Assembly: GCF_000154285.1 (NCBI RefSeq)
Contig: NZ_DS483460.1
Location: 42,455-106,454 of the forward strand
DNA length: 64,000 nucleotides
Origin: Amedibacillus dolichus DSM 3991
Lineage (GTDB): Bacteria > Bacillota_I > Bacilli_A > Erysipelotrichales > Erysipelotrichaceae
Reading direction: 5' to 3'
Shown here: piece by piece, positions 10,201 to 19,000 of the stretch
Position numbering within the stretch: the first letter of the stretch is position 1
How the letters are laid out: each line of letters begins with the position of its first letter
The notes under the pieces: model-generated
What the model saw: the letters and a program-made list of their open reading frames with translations, nothing else
The model's database searches: none
Told to the model about the DNA's origin: nothing
Translations under genes and position numbers: made by a program

Positions 10201-11513
10201 GAGATGCATTCATAACACAACCAATTCGTCGTTTATATATGCATTATTTAGTGCCTACACTGATTGCAATGCTATCTAGCTCGATGTACGTACTTGCCGA
10301 TGTATATTTTATTTCCGTCGGTGCCGGAAGTGTAGGACTTGCTGCTTTAAATATTGCTATGCCCTTGTTCAGTCTGTTTTCTGCAATCGGCTTATGCTTT
10401 GGGGTAGGTGGTGCAACCATCATGGCGATTGCGGAAGGTAATCATGATGCAGATTTACGCAATAAAGTGTTTACTTTAAGCATAGCAGGTATGAGCATAC
10501 TTGGTTTATTATGCAGTATCTTCGGCTATCTGTTTACCGATCAGTTGGCGCTTTTGTTTGGCAGTGATGAAGCGTTATTACCCTATGCCGGTGAATATAT
10601 GCGCATCGTGCTTGCCGGCTCGATTATCTTTGTCTTAATGTATTCCGCTAGTGTTTTGATACGTGGAGATCATGCCCCGAAAACCGCTATGCGAATTACG
10701 TTATTCGGGAATATTTCCAACATTGTTTTAGATTATGTGTTTGTAATCACTTTTGGTTGGGGAATTGGCGGAGCTGCAATTGCGACAGTGATTGGAGCGC
10801 TGTTTGTCGTACTTGGTATGGGCTATCATTTCTTGTTTGGTAATCATCAGGCAAGATTTGTTAAAAATGCATGGGATTTGGCTGCATTGAAACGGACCTT
10901 AAAAAACGGATTTGGCAGCGCCTTGATGGAAATCAGCATTGCGGTGGTCGTAATCATTTTTAATTTTGTGATTATGCGTTATGCCGATGCACTTTTTTTG
11001 GCAGCCTTTTCCATCATCACTAATATTGCCTATGTTTGCCGCGGCTTATTAAATGGTTTTGCTCAAGCAGCTCAGCCGATTATTTCTACTAATTACGGGG
11101 CGAAAGAAAAAGCACGTGTTGCCAGCAGCTTAAAAACCGCACTTTTTTGGAGTACGGCTTGTGCGGCATTGCTTTATTTGCTGTTTCTGTTATTTCCAAG
11201 AATGTTTGCGTCGATTTTTGCCTCCGGGGATCAAGCGCTCATTGCTTTAGCGGCGAAAGGAATTCGTTATTACTTTATATCGCTTCTTTTTACGGCACCG
11301 GTGATTGTGATTATGTATTATTTTCAATCCATTGAGCGTGGCAATATGGCAACCGTTGTAGCTTTGTGTAAAGGTTTTGTCTTTGTTTTGCTAGGACTTG
11401 TAGTCTTGATGCTGTTGTGCAAGCTCGATGGCATTTGGTTAGCAACCCCATTTGCCGAAGGTTTGGCATTGTTACTTTGTATTGCTTTGTTACGGAGAAG
11501 CCCCTATGAATAA
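10197..11513 (+). CDS. MATE-family multidrug/metabolite efflux transporter
   Basis: This 438-residue protein has about 12 hydrophobic helices in two similar halves. The opening TQPIRRLYMHYLVPTLIAML and the internal GNISNIVLDYVFV are typical of MATE exporters, which use Na+ or H+ antiport to expel cationic drugs or metabolites. It starts inside the stop of the U32 gene (ATGA) and its end overlaps the next gene by 8 nt. Length is normal for the family. The substrate is unknown. Confidence 0.88.
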   Translation: MRDAFITQPIRRLYMHYLVPTLIAMLSSSMYVLADVYFISVGAGSVGLAALNIAMPLFSLFSAIGLCFGVGGATIMAIAEGNHDADLRNKVFTLSIAGMSILGLLCSIFGYLFTDQLALLFGSDEALLPYAGEYMRIVLAGSIIFVLMYSASVLIRGDHAPKTAMRITLFGNISNIVLDYVFVITFGWGIGGAAIATVIGALFVVLGMGYHFLFGNHQARFVKNAWDLAALKRTLKNGFGSALMEISIAVVVIIFNFVIMRYADALFLAAFSIITNIAYVCRGLLNGFAQAAQPIISTNYGAKEKARVASSLKTALFWSTACAALLYLLFLLFPRMFASIFASGDQALIALAAKGIRYYFISLLFTAPVIVIMYYFQSIERGNMATVVALCKGFVFVLLGLVVLMLLCKLDGIWLATPFAEGLALLLCIALLRRSPYE

Positions 11514-12285
11514 AGAAGCTGTCAAAAATTACTTTTTGTCCTATGCGAAGGCGTATGAGCAAAGCAATCCCCAAATTCAACTGAAGATTGCGCATACCTT
11601 ACGTGTTGCGGATCATGCTCTTGCGATTGCCAAGGGATTGAAGCTTTCCAATGAGGAGCAGGATTTGGCTTATACGATTGGTATGCTGCATGATATCGGA
11701 CGCTTTGAACAGATCAAACGCTTCCAAACCTTTTATGATGCCAAAAGCGTAGATCATGCGAAGCTCGGTGTTGAAATTTTGAAGCATCAGCATATTGCAA
11801 TAGATCTCAACTTTTCAAAAGAAGAACAAGGTTTGATTTATTGCGCAATAGAAAATCATAACCGCTATCATATTGCACAAGGCTTATCTTTAAGGGAATA
11901 TCAGCATTGTTGTATTATTCGAGATGCCGATAAGTGCGATATTTTTCAAGCCCATTGTTTAGAAACAACACAGGCAATGCTTGGCTGTGAAGAAAAAGAG
12001 CTATTAGGCAGCTGCTTAAGTGATGCCGTAGTAAAGCAGTTTTTACGCAAGGAAACAATTGACTCCTCCATACGCAAAAGTATGCTTGATGTATGGATAT
12101 CCCATATTGCTTTGTTGTTTGATATTCACTATGAAGCTACGATGCAACGTATTTTACAGCAGGGCTATTATGAGAAAATGCTTACGAAATATCGTTTTCA
12201 AGATGACACAACACAGCAGCTCTATACAGAACTATGTGCGTTTGCGAAAGATTATTTAGTATCATCATCTTTTAATAAGAAATGA
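11506..12285 (+). CDS. HD-domain phosphohydrolase
   Basis: An HD domain is visible: HTLRVADHALAI gives the first His, GMLHDIGRFEQ the HD pair, and DADKCDIF a later Asp. Such proteins are metal-dependent phosphohydrolases acting on nucleotides or related phosphoesters; the substrate is not predictable. I prefer the ATG at 11506, preceded by GGAG, to an earlier in-frame start at 11452 that lies well inside the MATE gene. The gene ends the five-gene operon and its 3' end overlaps the convergent oxidoreductase gene by 34 nt. Confidence 0.82.
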   Translation: MNKEAVKNYFLSYAKAYEQSNPQIQLKIAHTLRVADHALAIAKGLKLSNEEQDLAYTIGMLHDIGRFEQIKRFQTFYDAKSVDHAKLGVEILKHQHIAIDLNFSKEEQGLIYCAIENHNRYHIAQGLSLREYQHCCIIRDADKCDIFQAHCLETTQAMLGCEEKELLGSCLSDAVVKQFLRKETIDSSIRKSMLDVWISHIALLFDIHYEATMQRILQQGYYEKMLTKYRFQDDTTQQLYTELCAFAKDYLVSSSFNKK

Positions 12286-13766
12286 GGATCCAGTGTATTG
12301 AACCCATCGCCAAAGGCATTGAGGTGATATTGCGCGGGTCCTTTTATAATGTTGCCTTGATAGGAAAAGCGTGAACCATGACAAGGACAATCCCAAGTTT
12401 TATCCACTGTATTGAAGTTACAAATACAGCCGGCATGTGGACAGGTAATATCTACAATGAACAGCATGTTATGCTCATCGCAATATACGCCATATAAATG
12501 GTCATCGAAATTCATGATCTTGCCTTCATTAACCGATGGAAAATCAACGTCCTCTGCTTTTCTTTTCCGTTTGAAAAACTCATATAGTACGTTGCCGTTT
12601 TCTTTCACAAAGCTAAGCGAGAAGAAAGAGGAAAGGCGAGCAGGGGCAAAGATATTTTCTTGATAGGGCTGATGAAAAATCATAGCGGAAATACGTTTTC
12701 CGGCAATATGAGAGGTCGTATTTCCCCATTTTCGAAAACCGCTTGCGAAATACAGATGCTCCTTTTCACTGCTTAAATAGCCAATCATTGGCAGTTTATC
12801 AAAGGTAATGTAATCTTGTGAGGACCATTGTGTGAGAAACCTACCTTGTACCCATGCTTGCGCAAGCTTTTGTAATTCGTTGTAGCTATCTTTTTTCATC
12901 TGTCCGCTTTTATGCGAGTTGCCGGCAACAAGCGTATGATCATGGTAGGCATGAATGGATTGAATCGGGTGATTTCCGATATGCAACAGCATTTGTTGCT
13001 TGATATTCGCCTTGGCAAAGGCAATGATTTGTTCCTGCTCGCTATACATTCGGGCAAAGTAAAAACGCTTGTCATCAAGGAAAGGAAATTGTGTTGCGAA
13101 TACGACATCATGGGCAGTAATGATATGCTCATTTACATAAAGGTGGTAGCAGTCATCGGCTTTTTTTATATCTCGAAGTGTGGAATGTTCAAAAATACGA
13201 ATACCTTTTTTCGCAAGATAGCTTGCCAAACCTATTGCATAACGATATGGATCAAAGCGAGCTTGATGATGCATGGTAAGCTGTGCCTGCATCGGAGATT
13301 TTAAACTATCTGCTGTTTGATAGATACAAGGAATATCTAAGCTAAGATAGGCTTGGTACTCCTTTTCCAATGTTTTTACTTCCTCCTCATTCATTGCATA
13401 AAGTGTTGCATCGCAGTATTCAAAATCACAGGCGATTGCATGTTTTTTGATGATTTCATCAATTGCGGCAAGTGCAGCTGTATTTTCTTCATAGTATTGC
13501 TTTGCCAGCTTTTTACCATAGCGAGTAAGCAAATTGTGATAAATATAGCCATGCTGAGCACTGATTTTACCGGTGCTTCTTCCACTTGCGCCATAAGCAA
13601 TTCGATCGGCTTCCACGATGATGATATCCTTGGTATTTTGAGAAAGATAATAAGCGGTTGCCAAGCCGCATAAGCCACCACCGATAATAACAATGCTTGC
13701 GTTGGTACTGTTTGAAAGTGTAGGGTATGCTTGAGAGTTTGCTTGTGTTATCCAAAAAGAGTTCAT
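12252..13766 (-). CDS. FAD-dependent oxidoreductase (DadA-like) with C-terminal Rieske [2Fe-2S] domain
   Basis: Residues 1-350 form a DAO-type FAD fold with the dinucleotide-binding motif IVIIGGGLCGLATAYYLS and the ASGRSTGKIS segment. The last 90 residues are a Rieske domain with CPHAGC and CPCHGS, which supply two Cys and two His to a [2Fe-2S] cluster. The enzyme probably oxidises an amine or amino acid and passes electrons through the cluster; the substrate is unknown. AAAGGTGG precedes the start on the minus strand. Its 3' end overlaps the convergent HD gene, with no clear terminator between them. Confidence 0.88.
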   Translation of the reverse strand: MNSFWITQANSQAYPTLSNSTNASIVIIGGGLCGLATAYYLSQNTKDIIIVEADRIAYGASGRSTGKISAQHGYIYHNLLTRYGKKLAKQYYEENTAALAAIDEIIKKHAIACDFEYCDATLYAMNEEEVKTLEKEYQAYLSLDIPCIYQTADSLKSPMQAQLTMHHQARFDPYRYAIGLASYLAKKGIRIFEHSTLRDIKKADDCYHLYVNEHIITAHDVVFATQFPFLDDKRFYFARMYSEQEQIIAFAKANIKQQMLLHIGNHPIQSIHAYHDHTLVAGNSHKSGQMKKDSYNELQKLAQAWVQGRFLTQWSSQDYITFDKLPMIGYLSSEKEHLYFASGFRKWGNTTSHIAGKRISAMIFHQPYQENIFAPARLSSFFSLSFVKENGNVLYEFFKRKRKAEDVDFPSVNEGKIMNFDDHLYGVYCDEHNMLFIVDITCPHAGCICNFNTVDKTWDCPCHGSRFSYQGNIIKGPAQYHLNAFGDGFNTLDPHFLLKDDDTK

Positions 13767-13958
13767 GTATAAGCCACCTTTCTTTTTATAGTGTGGATCG
13801 TTTTGAAAGAAGCATACCCTGCGTAGAAATGAGAATCGTGTGAAAGGATATTGCTGTACTTATCTTCTTTGTATAAATTGGGATAAAATCAACTCCGTTA
13901 CACTAAGACATGATCATTTTCGATTCATATAATTTGTGATGGAACTTGAAAATTGACG

Positions 13959-13987
13959 TTGACAAGAGTATCCATGCTTTTTATAAT
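13959..13987 (+). promoter_or_regulatory. Sigma-A promoter of the ABC-F gene
   Basis: TTGACA (13959-13964) and TATAAT (13982-13987) are both perfect, with a 17-nt spacer. Transcription should start near 13994, giving a leader of about 105 nt. Confidence 0.9.
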
Positions 13988-14011
13988 AAAGAAAGATTGG
14001 AGCGTGAAAAG

Positions 14012-14023
14012 ATGTACAGATAA
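14012..14023 (+). CDS. Three-codon leader ORF (Met-Tyr-Arg-stop) of the ABC-F gene
   Basis: ATG TAC AGA TAA follows GGAG (13999-14002) with 9-nt spacing, about 18 nt after the predicted transcription start. The ORF forms the left arm of the long hairpin that follows, so a ribosome stalled here would block folding. Several antibiotic-resistance ABC-F genes are known to be controlled by short leader ORFs; for this one the role is inferred. Confidence 0.55.
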   Translation: MYR

Positions 14024-14073
14024 AGATAATGAAGCTAAATCATAGATGCCATATTCATTATTTTTTTCTGTTC
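14014..14073 (+). promoter_or_regulatory. Attenuator hairpin in the ABC-F leader
   Basis: Positions 14014-14033 pair with 14054-14073: 17 Watson-Crick pairs, one G-U and two T-T mismatches in 20 positions, with a 20-nt loop. The right arm contains a T7 run (14061-14067). The inner stem ATAATGAA/TTCATTAT followed by these T residues is a fair intrinsic terminator by itself. The leader ORF sits in the left arm, which fits ribosome-controlled transcription attenuation. Confidence 0.6.
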
Positions 14074-14098
14074 ACAGCCTCATTTGGAGGTGATTTTC

Positions 14099-15649
14099 AT
14101 GCTTGTATTTGAAAACTTAACAATTAAAGATTTAAAGAATCATTATTTTATCGAGGATTTTTCGTATTCCCTAGGAAATATGGAAAGACTTGCTATTATT
14201 GGAGAAGAGGGCAACGGCAAAAGTTCGTTGTTGAAATGTATAATCAATCGCAAAGCGGTCGAAGAATATATGGCCGTGAACGGAAAAATTATGTGTGATA
14301 TGGAGCATATCGGCTATTTACCTCAGCAGCTTCCACATATTTGGGATTCTGTATGCATCTGTGATTATATCTTAAAAAAAGAACCTGAGGAGGAACTAGC
14401 GGTTGAACGCTATAATGAATTACAAGAATTCAATAATCTTTGTGGCAGATTGCATCTGCCAAGTGATTTGCTGCTAAGAGATCAAACAATGGGGAGTTTA
14501 AGTGGGGGAGAAAAGGTAAAACTGCAAATTCTTAAACTGATGAAGGAACCGGTGGAACTGTTACTATTAGATGAGCCAACCAATGATTTGGATATTGCCG
14601 CATTGGAATGGCTAGAGAGCTTTTTGAAAAGCTGTGCATTGCCGATTATTTTTATTTCTCATGATGTAAAGCTTTTGGAAAATAGTGCTACTACGATTTT
14701 ACATCTGGAACAATTAAATCATCAAAGCAAATGCCGCCATACGATTTTTAAGGGTGGTTATCGGGAATATGTGGAAACACGTAAGGCACAGCTTGATAAA
14801 GCGATACAGCAGGCAAGAAAAGAAAAACAAGCATATATGAAGCAAATGCAAAAGCTGAATGATGTAAAAAATGCAGTTCATGATGCATTGAATGATACAG
14901 TTCGTAATCCCTCACAGGCTGCCTTGCTGAAGAAGAAAATACAAGCTATTAAGGCACAGGAGAAACGCTTTGAAAAAGAAAGCTATGCGCATGTTGACAG
15001 CGTGGAAGAAGGAATTCAAATATTTTTTGAAAATGTAGCATTGCCGGTTAATAAAACGATATTGGATATGGAATTGGATTGCTTGCAGGTACAGGAAAGA
15101 GCTTTGCTGTATGATGTAAAACTGTTTGTTAAGGGAAAGGACAAGCTTATTCTAACCGGTGATAATGGTACGGGGAAAAGCATGCTGTTAAAGGAAATAT
15201 ACGCACAGCTATGGCAGAGGAAGGACATTTGCTTGGGCTATATGCCACAAGATTATCAAGCGAAGATGGACTATGAACAAACACCGATTGAATTTTTGGC
15301 AGAAAGCAAGGATCGTAAGGATATTACACGAGTAAGAGAGCTATTAGGTGCTATGAAGTTTACCGGTGAAGAAATGACACATAAGATAAGAGAGCTAAGT
15401 GAAGGGCAAAAGGCAAAGCTTTATTTTTTGCGTTTTATTAAGCTTCGCTGTAATGTGCTATTATTAGATGAGCCTACGCGCAATTTATCTCCCTTAAGCA
15501 GTCCGTTGATAATCGAGCTGTTGGATAACTTTACCGGTTGTATAATTTGTGTAACGCATGATCGACTGTTAATGGAAAGACTGCATGCAATGCACTATGA
15601 AATCAAGGATCAACGATTGTTATTGTGCGAGGATCGTTGCAGTGAATAA
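14099..15649 (+). CDS. ABC-F family ATPase, ribosomal-protection type (Lsa/Vga-like)
   Basis: Two ATPase domains without membrane segments are joined by a charged linker (about residues 240-300). Domain 1 has Walker A EEGNGKSS, signature LSGGEK and Walker B LLLLDEPTND; domain 2 has GDNGTGKSM, LSEGQK and LLLDEPTRNLSP. ABC-F proteins bind the ribosomal E site, and one group displaces lincosamides, streptogramins A and pleuromutilins. The DEPTRNxSP wording in domain 2 resembles the resistance group, and the attenuator-like leader supports this. A housekeeping ABC-F is the alternative. The start at 14099 follows GGAGG; an earlier TTG at 14084 would overlap that site. Confidence 0.85.
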   Translation: MLVFENLTIKDLKNHYFIEDFSYSLGNMERLAIIGEEGNGKSSLLKCIINRKAVEEYMAVNGKIMCDMEHIGYLPQQLPHIWDSVCICDYILKKEPEEELAVERYNELQEFNNLCGRLHLPSDLLLRDQTMGSLSGGEKVKLQILKLMKEPVELLLLDEPTNDLDIAALEWLESFLKSCALPIIFISHDVKLLENSATTILHLEQLNHQSKCRHTIFKGGYREYVETRKAQLDKAIQQARKEKQAYMKQMQKLNDVKNAVHDALNDTVRNPSQAALLKKKIQAIKAQEKRFEKESYAHVDSVEEGIQIFFENVALPVNKTILDMELDCLQVQERALLYDVKLFVKGKDKLILTGDNGTGKSMLLKEIYAQLWQRKDICLGYMPQDYQAKMDYEQTPIEFLAESKDRKDITRVRELLGAMKFTGEEMTHKIRELSEGQKAKLYFLRFIKLRCNVLLLDEPTRNLSPLSSPLIIELLDNFTGCIICVTHDRLLMERLHAMHYEIKDQRLLLCEDRCSE

Positions 15650-15670
15650 CGTATAAGAGAATGTATAGGA

Positions 15671-15714
15671 AAACCGCTTTGTATAGCCTTTTAGGAAGGT
15701 GGAGCGGTTTTTTT
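15671..15714 (+). terminator. Intrinsic terminator after the ABC-F gene
   Basis: AAACCGCT pairs with AGCGGTTT across a 24-nt loop, followed by more T. Confidence 0.85.
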
Positions 15715-16054
15715 GTATATCATTTTAAACAGGTAATCCTTGTTATAGCGTATAATTCAAATTTATTTAAATAAAAAAATTTTTGTGATTTGTTGAAAAG
15801 TATAAAAAAAACATGCAAAAGTACAAAAAAAGTGGGGGGGGGTATGTTATTATATTAAAGTAAGCGCATACGTAAGCGTTTGCGAAAGTTTAGAAGGAAA
15901 GAGGTTGTATAGCTAAAAAAAGTTGATGATTTAGTTTTCACTAAGAAACGATGAAGAGAGCTTCAATTAAACGGAATTGTGATGGGCAAGGCAGAAATAA
16001 AGAAGAAAGGGAAAAGCAATTCCACCCAATCGTTGATAGGGAAATCTTGCCTAG
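15715..16054 (+). promoter_or_regulatory. Upstream region of the GH36-like gene: G9 tract, operator-like palindrome, long leader
   Basis: This gene-free stretch holds a run of nine G (15834-15842) in otherwise AT-rich DNA, just 5' of -10-like TATTAT/TATATT sequences at 15848-15856. No good -35 is seen. At 15871-15884 lies CGTAAGCGTTTGCG, a cre- or LacI-type palindrome two mismatches from the cre consensus. A leader of about 180 nt follows, with pairing segments GGAATTG/CAATTCC and GGCAAG/CTTGCC, the latter ending just before the start codon. The ribosome binding site is weak. Confidence 0.5.
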
Positions 16055-19000
16055 ATGAGTATGAAGAAAAAAGGAATTTATAAGGGCGCAGTAGCATTCA
16101 TGGCATTATGTATGAGTTGTGGAAGTATTATGCCTTTAAGTTCAACTTATGTGCAAGCACAAGAAAATGTTGCAGAAAATGAACAAAATGGAATCGTGTC
16201 TTTATCTCAAAACGAAAATCAATATACATTTGGTAATGAGTACATTACTCGTACGTTCAGTTTAACGAATGGTAAATTAAAAACCGAAAAAATCACTAAC
16301 TATCGTACAGGGCAAACACCAAAGGTATTAACACCTGCGTCTAGTGAAGAATTCGTTATTAAGACTTTACCTAAAGAAATTGAAGGTAAATCTAAGGTAA
16401 ATGTTAATGATGTTGTAGGAACAGGAGAAGGAAAAATCAGCAATTTGACTGATCAGGTATTGAGTTCTGATGTTCCAAGTAATTTTTGGGCTTCTAAAGA
16501 TGCTAATAATTATGTTGATGGTAGTGAATTGTCAATCGAAATCGCAATTGGAAGTAAGGAAGAAGTAAAGAAATTTAAATATGTACCTAGATTCGACAAT
16601 AGTGCACGTTGGAATTGTACAGGTCGTGTAGAAGAAGCACAGTTATTTTACTTTGATGATGAGAGCAATAGTTGGAAACAAATCGGAAGTACATACAAGA
16701 TGAATGCTGAGGGTGAAACAGTTATTGAATTTGAAAAACCTATCAGCACTTCTAAAATTAAATTTGTTGCAACCAAAACATATCATTGGCAAAATGGTAC
16801 TAATGGTCAACCGGATAACAGAAATAAAGTAATGTCTGCATCAGAAATTGATTTATTAGGTGATGAAAACAATTCATTATTAGACAGAACAAGAAAAGAA
16901 GAGGCACAAATACTTAAATCAAGTGATTTAGAAGTAGATGGTGAGCCGACATTAACAGAAAGTAATGGGGTTAAGATTTTAACTTTTGCTTTTAAACCAA
17001 AGGAAGTAAGTGGTGTTGATTATACCATCAAAGAAGTTATTACTTTTAAAGATGGCGATTCTTTCATGCGCAAGCATTTGGAAATCAGTGTACCGGAAGC
17101 AGAGGCTAATAATGTAAAAATTGATTATATTGATCTAGAAAACATGGATTTTGCAGAAGAAGATGCTTCAGTGAATGGTAAATTAGGGGATAAAACACAA
17201 AATTATTGGACAATCCCTGAATTAAAAGATAATCCTGATATGGCAAACATGAAAGGCGATTATTTAGAATTAGGACAACCTTATTATGTAGGTGCCATGT
17301 ATTGGGGGTGTGAATTCCCGCAGTCTGAAAATAAAATAAGATTGAATAACCAAACAAATAAACAAAACGGATTTATTCGTTATCACTATGGAAAATCTCT
17401 GGCTATAGATACACAATTCACAGAATATAACAATTACAATGGAGCTAATGGACAAGCCGGTAAAATGGTTACATGGGATAGTGTTGTCGGTGCTGCAAGA
17501 AGTACAGATTATTTGGTAGTACAATCAGATTTCTATGAATATATCGAAACGATTGCAACACCAACTGAATTTAGACAACAGTTTAACTCTTGGTATGATA
17601 ACATGAAGAATATTACAGCTGAAAATATCAAGAGCAGTTTTTTTGAAGTAGAAAAAGGGTTCACACAGCATGGAGTAAATCCACTAGATTCTTATGTTGT
17701 TGATGATGGTTGGATCAACTACAATTCTTTCTGGGATTTTGATAGAAACCCAAGTAAATTCCCAAATGAATTATATGATTCAAGTTTACAAGTTCAACAG
17801 TTTGGATCAAATTTCGGTTTATGGTTAGGGCCACGCGGAGGATATGGAACACAAACTACGATTGCTAATTGGATTCAAAATGCAGGTTTAGGTTCTGTGA
17901 ATCATCAATCAGGAAATGACATCAATATTTCCGATTCTCGTTACTTGAATAAACTTGTAACAGATATCTTTTTAGGATATCAACAAAAATTTGATATTAA
18001 CTATTGGAAATTAGATGGAATGTTATTGAATCCTGCTACTGCCGAAACCCCATATCATGTTACAGGTAACCCATTCTATACTATCAGTGAAACATACGAA
18101 CGCTGGACAGACATGTTTGAGGATATGCGCGCACAGCGTGGAGATAAGGGATTATGGTTAAATATGACATCTTATGCTAATCCAAGCCCTTGGCATGTAC
18201 AGTGGGTAAATAGTGTTTGGATGCAGAATACGGGAGATAGTGGATTTGATTATAAATTTAATTCAACCGATCAAGAAGCAATGTTAACTTACCGTGATGG
18301 AGATTACTATGATTTCTTTAATGAAAATCAATGGCAACTTCCAAACAAGTATTTCTACAATCACGATCCGGTATATGCAAAGACAGCAAATAGTGCTCCT
18401 GGTGGAAAGCCAAACTATTTAATCAATTATAGTGATGAAGAATTACGTGAACATTTGTATATGTTAGGAACACGTGGTACGGCATTCTGGGAATATTACT
18501 ACAGTCCATCTATGTTTGATGATGATAAATGGGATATCAATGCTGAGGCTGCAAACTGGATTGAAGATAATTTTGATATTCTTCAAAAATCAAAAATGTT
18601 TGGTGGAAATCCGGAAACTGGAGATGTATATGGATATTCTTGTTGGAATGGAAATGAAGGAATTGTTTCTATTCGAAATCCAAAAGATGTAGAACAAACC
18701 TATACCTTGACTTATGATCGTTTGGTAGGCGTAAATGAAGGTATGAAGGACGTGTATGGGAAAGTTGTAATCGGCGATGTTGATAAATATCAAACCAACA
18801 AACCATTATCTTACGGTAATCAGATTACATTTACATTGAAACCAAAAGAAGTATTGATCATGCAATATGGTGAAAAAGATACAACAAGTGCAACGGTAAA
18901 TTCTATCCACGGCGATAATAAGGTTGTTGAAGTGGAATTTAATGAAACGATTCGTACACCAAAAGTAGAAGATTTCAAAGTAACAAATAACAAAGTAGAA

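Noticed and set aside
12912..13304. 130-codon frame on the plus strand opposite the FAD/Rieske gene
   Set aside because: Fully antisense to a well-supported gene and without ribosome site or recognisable domain.
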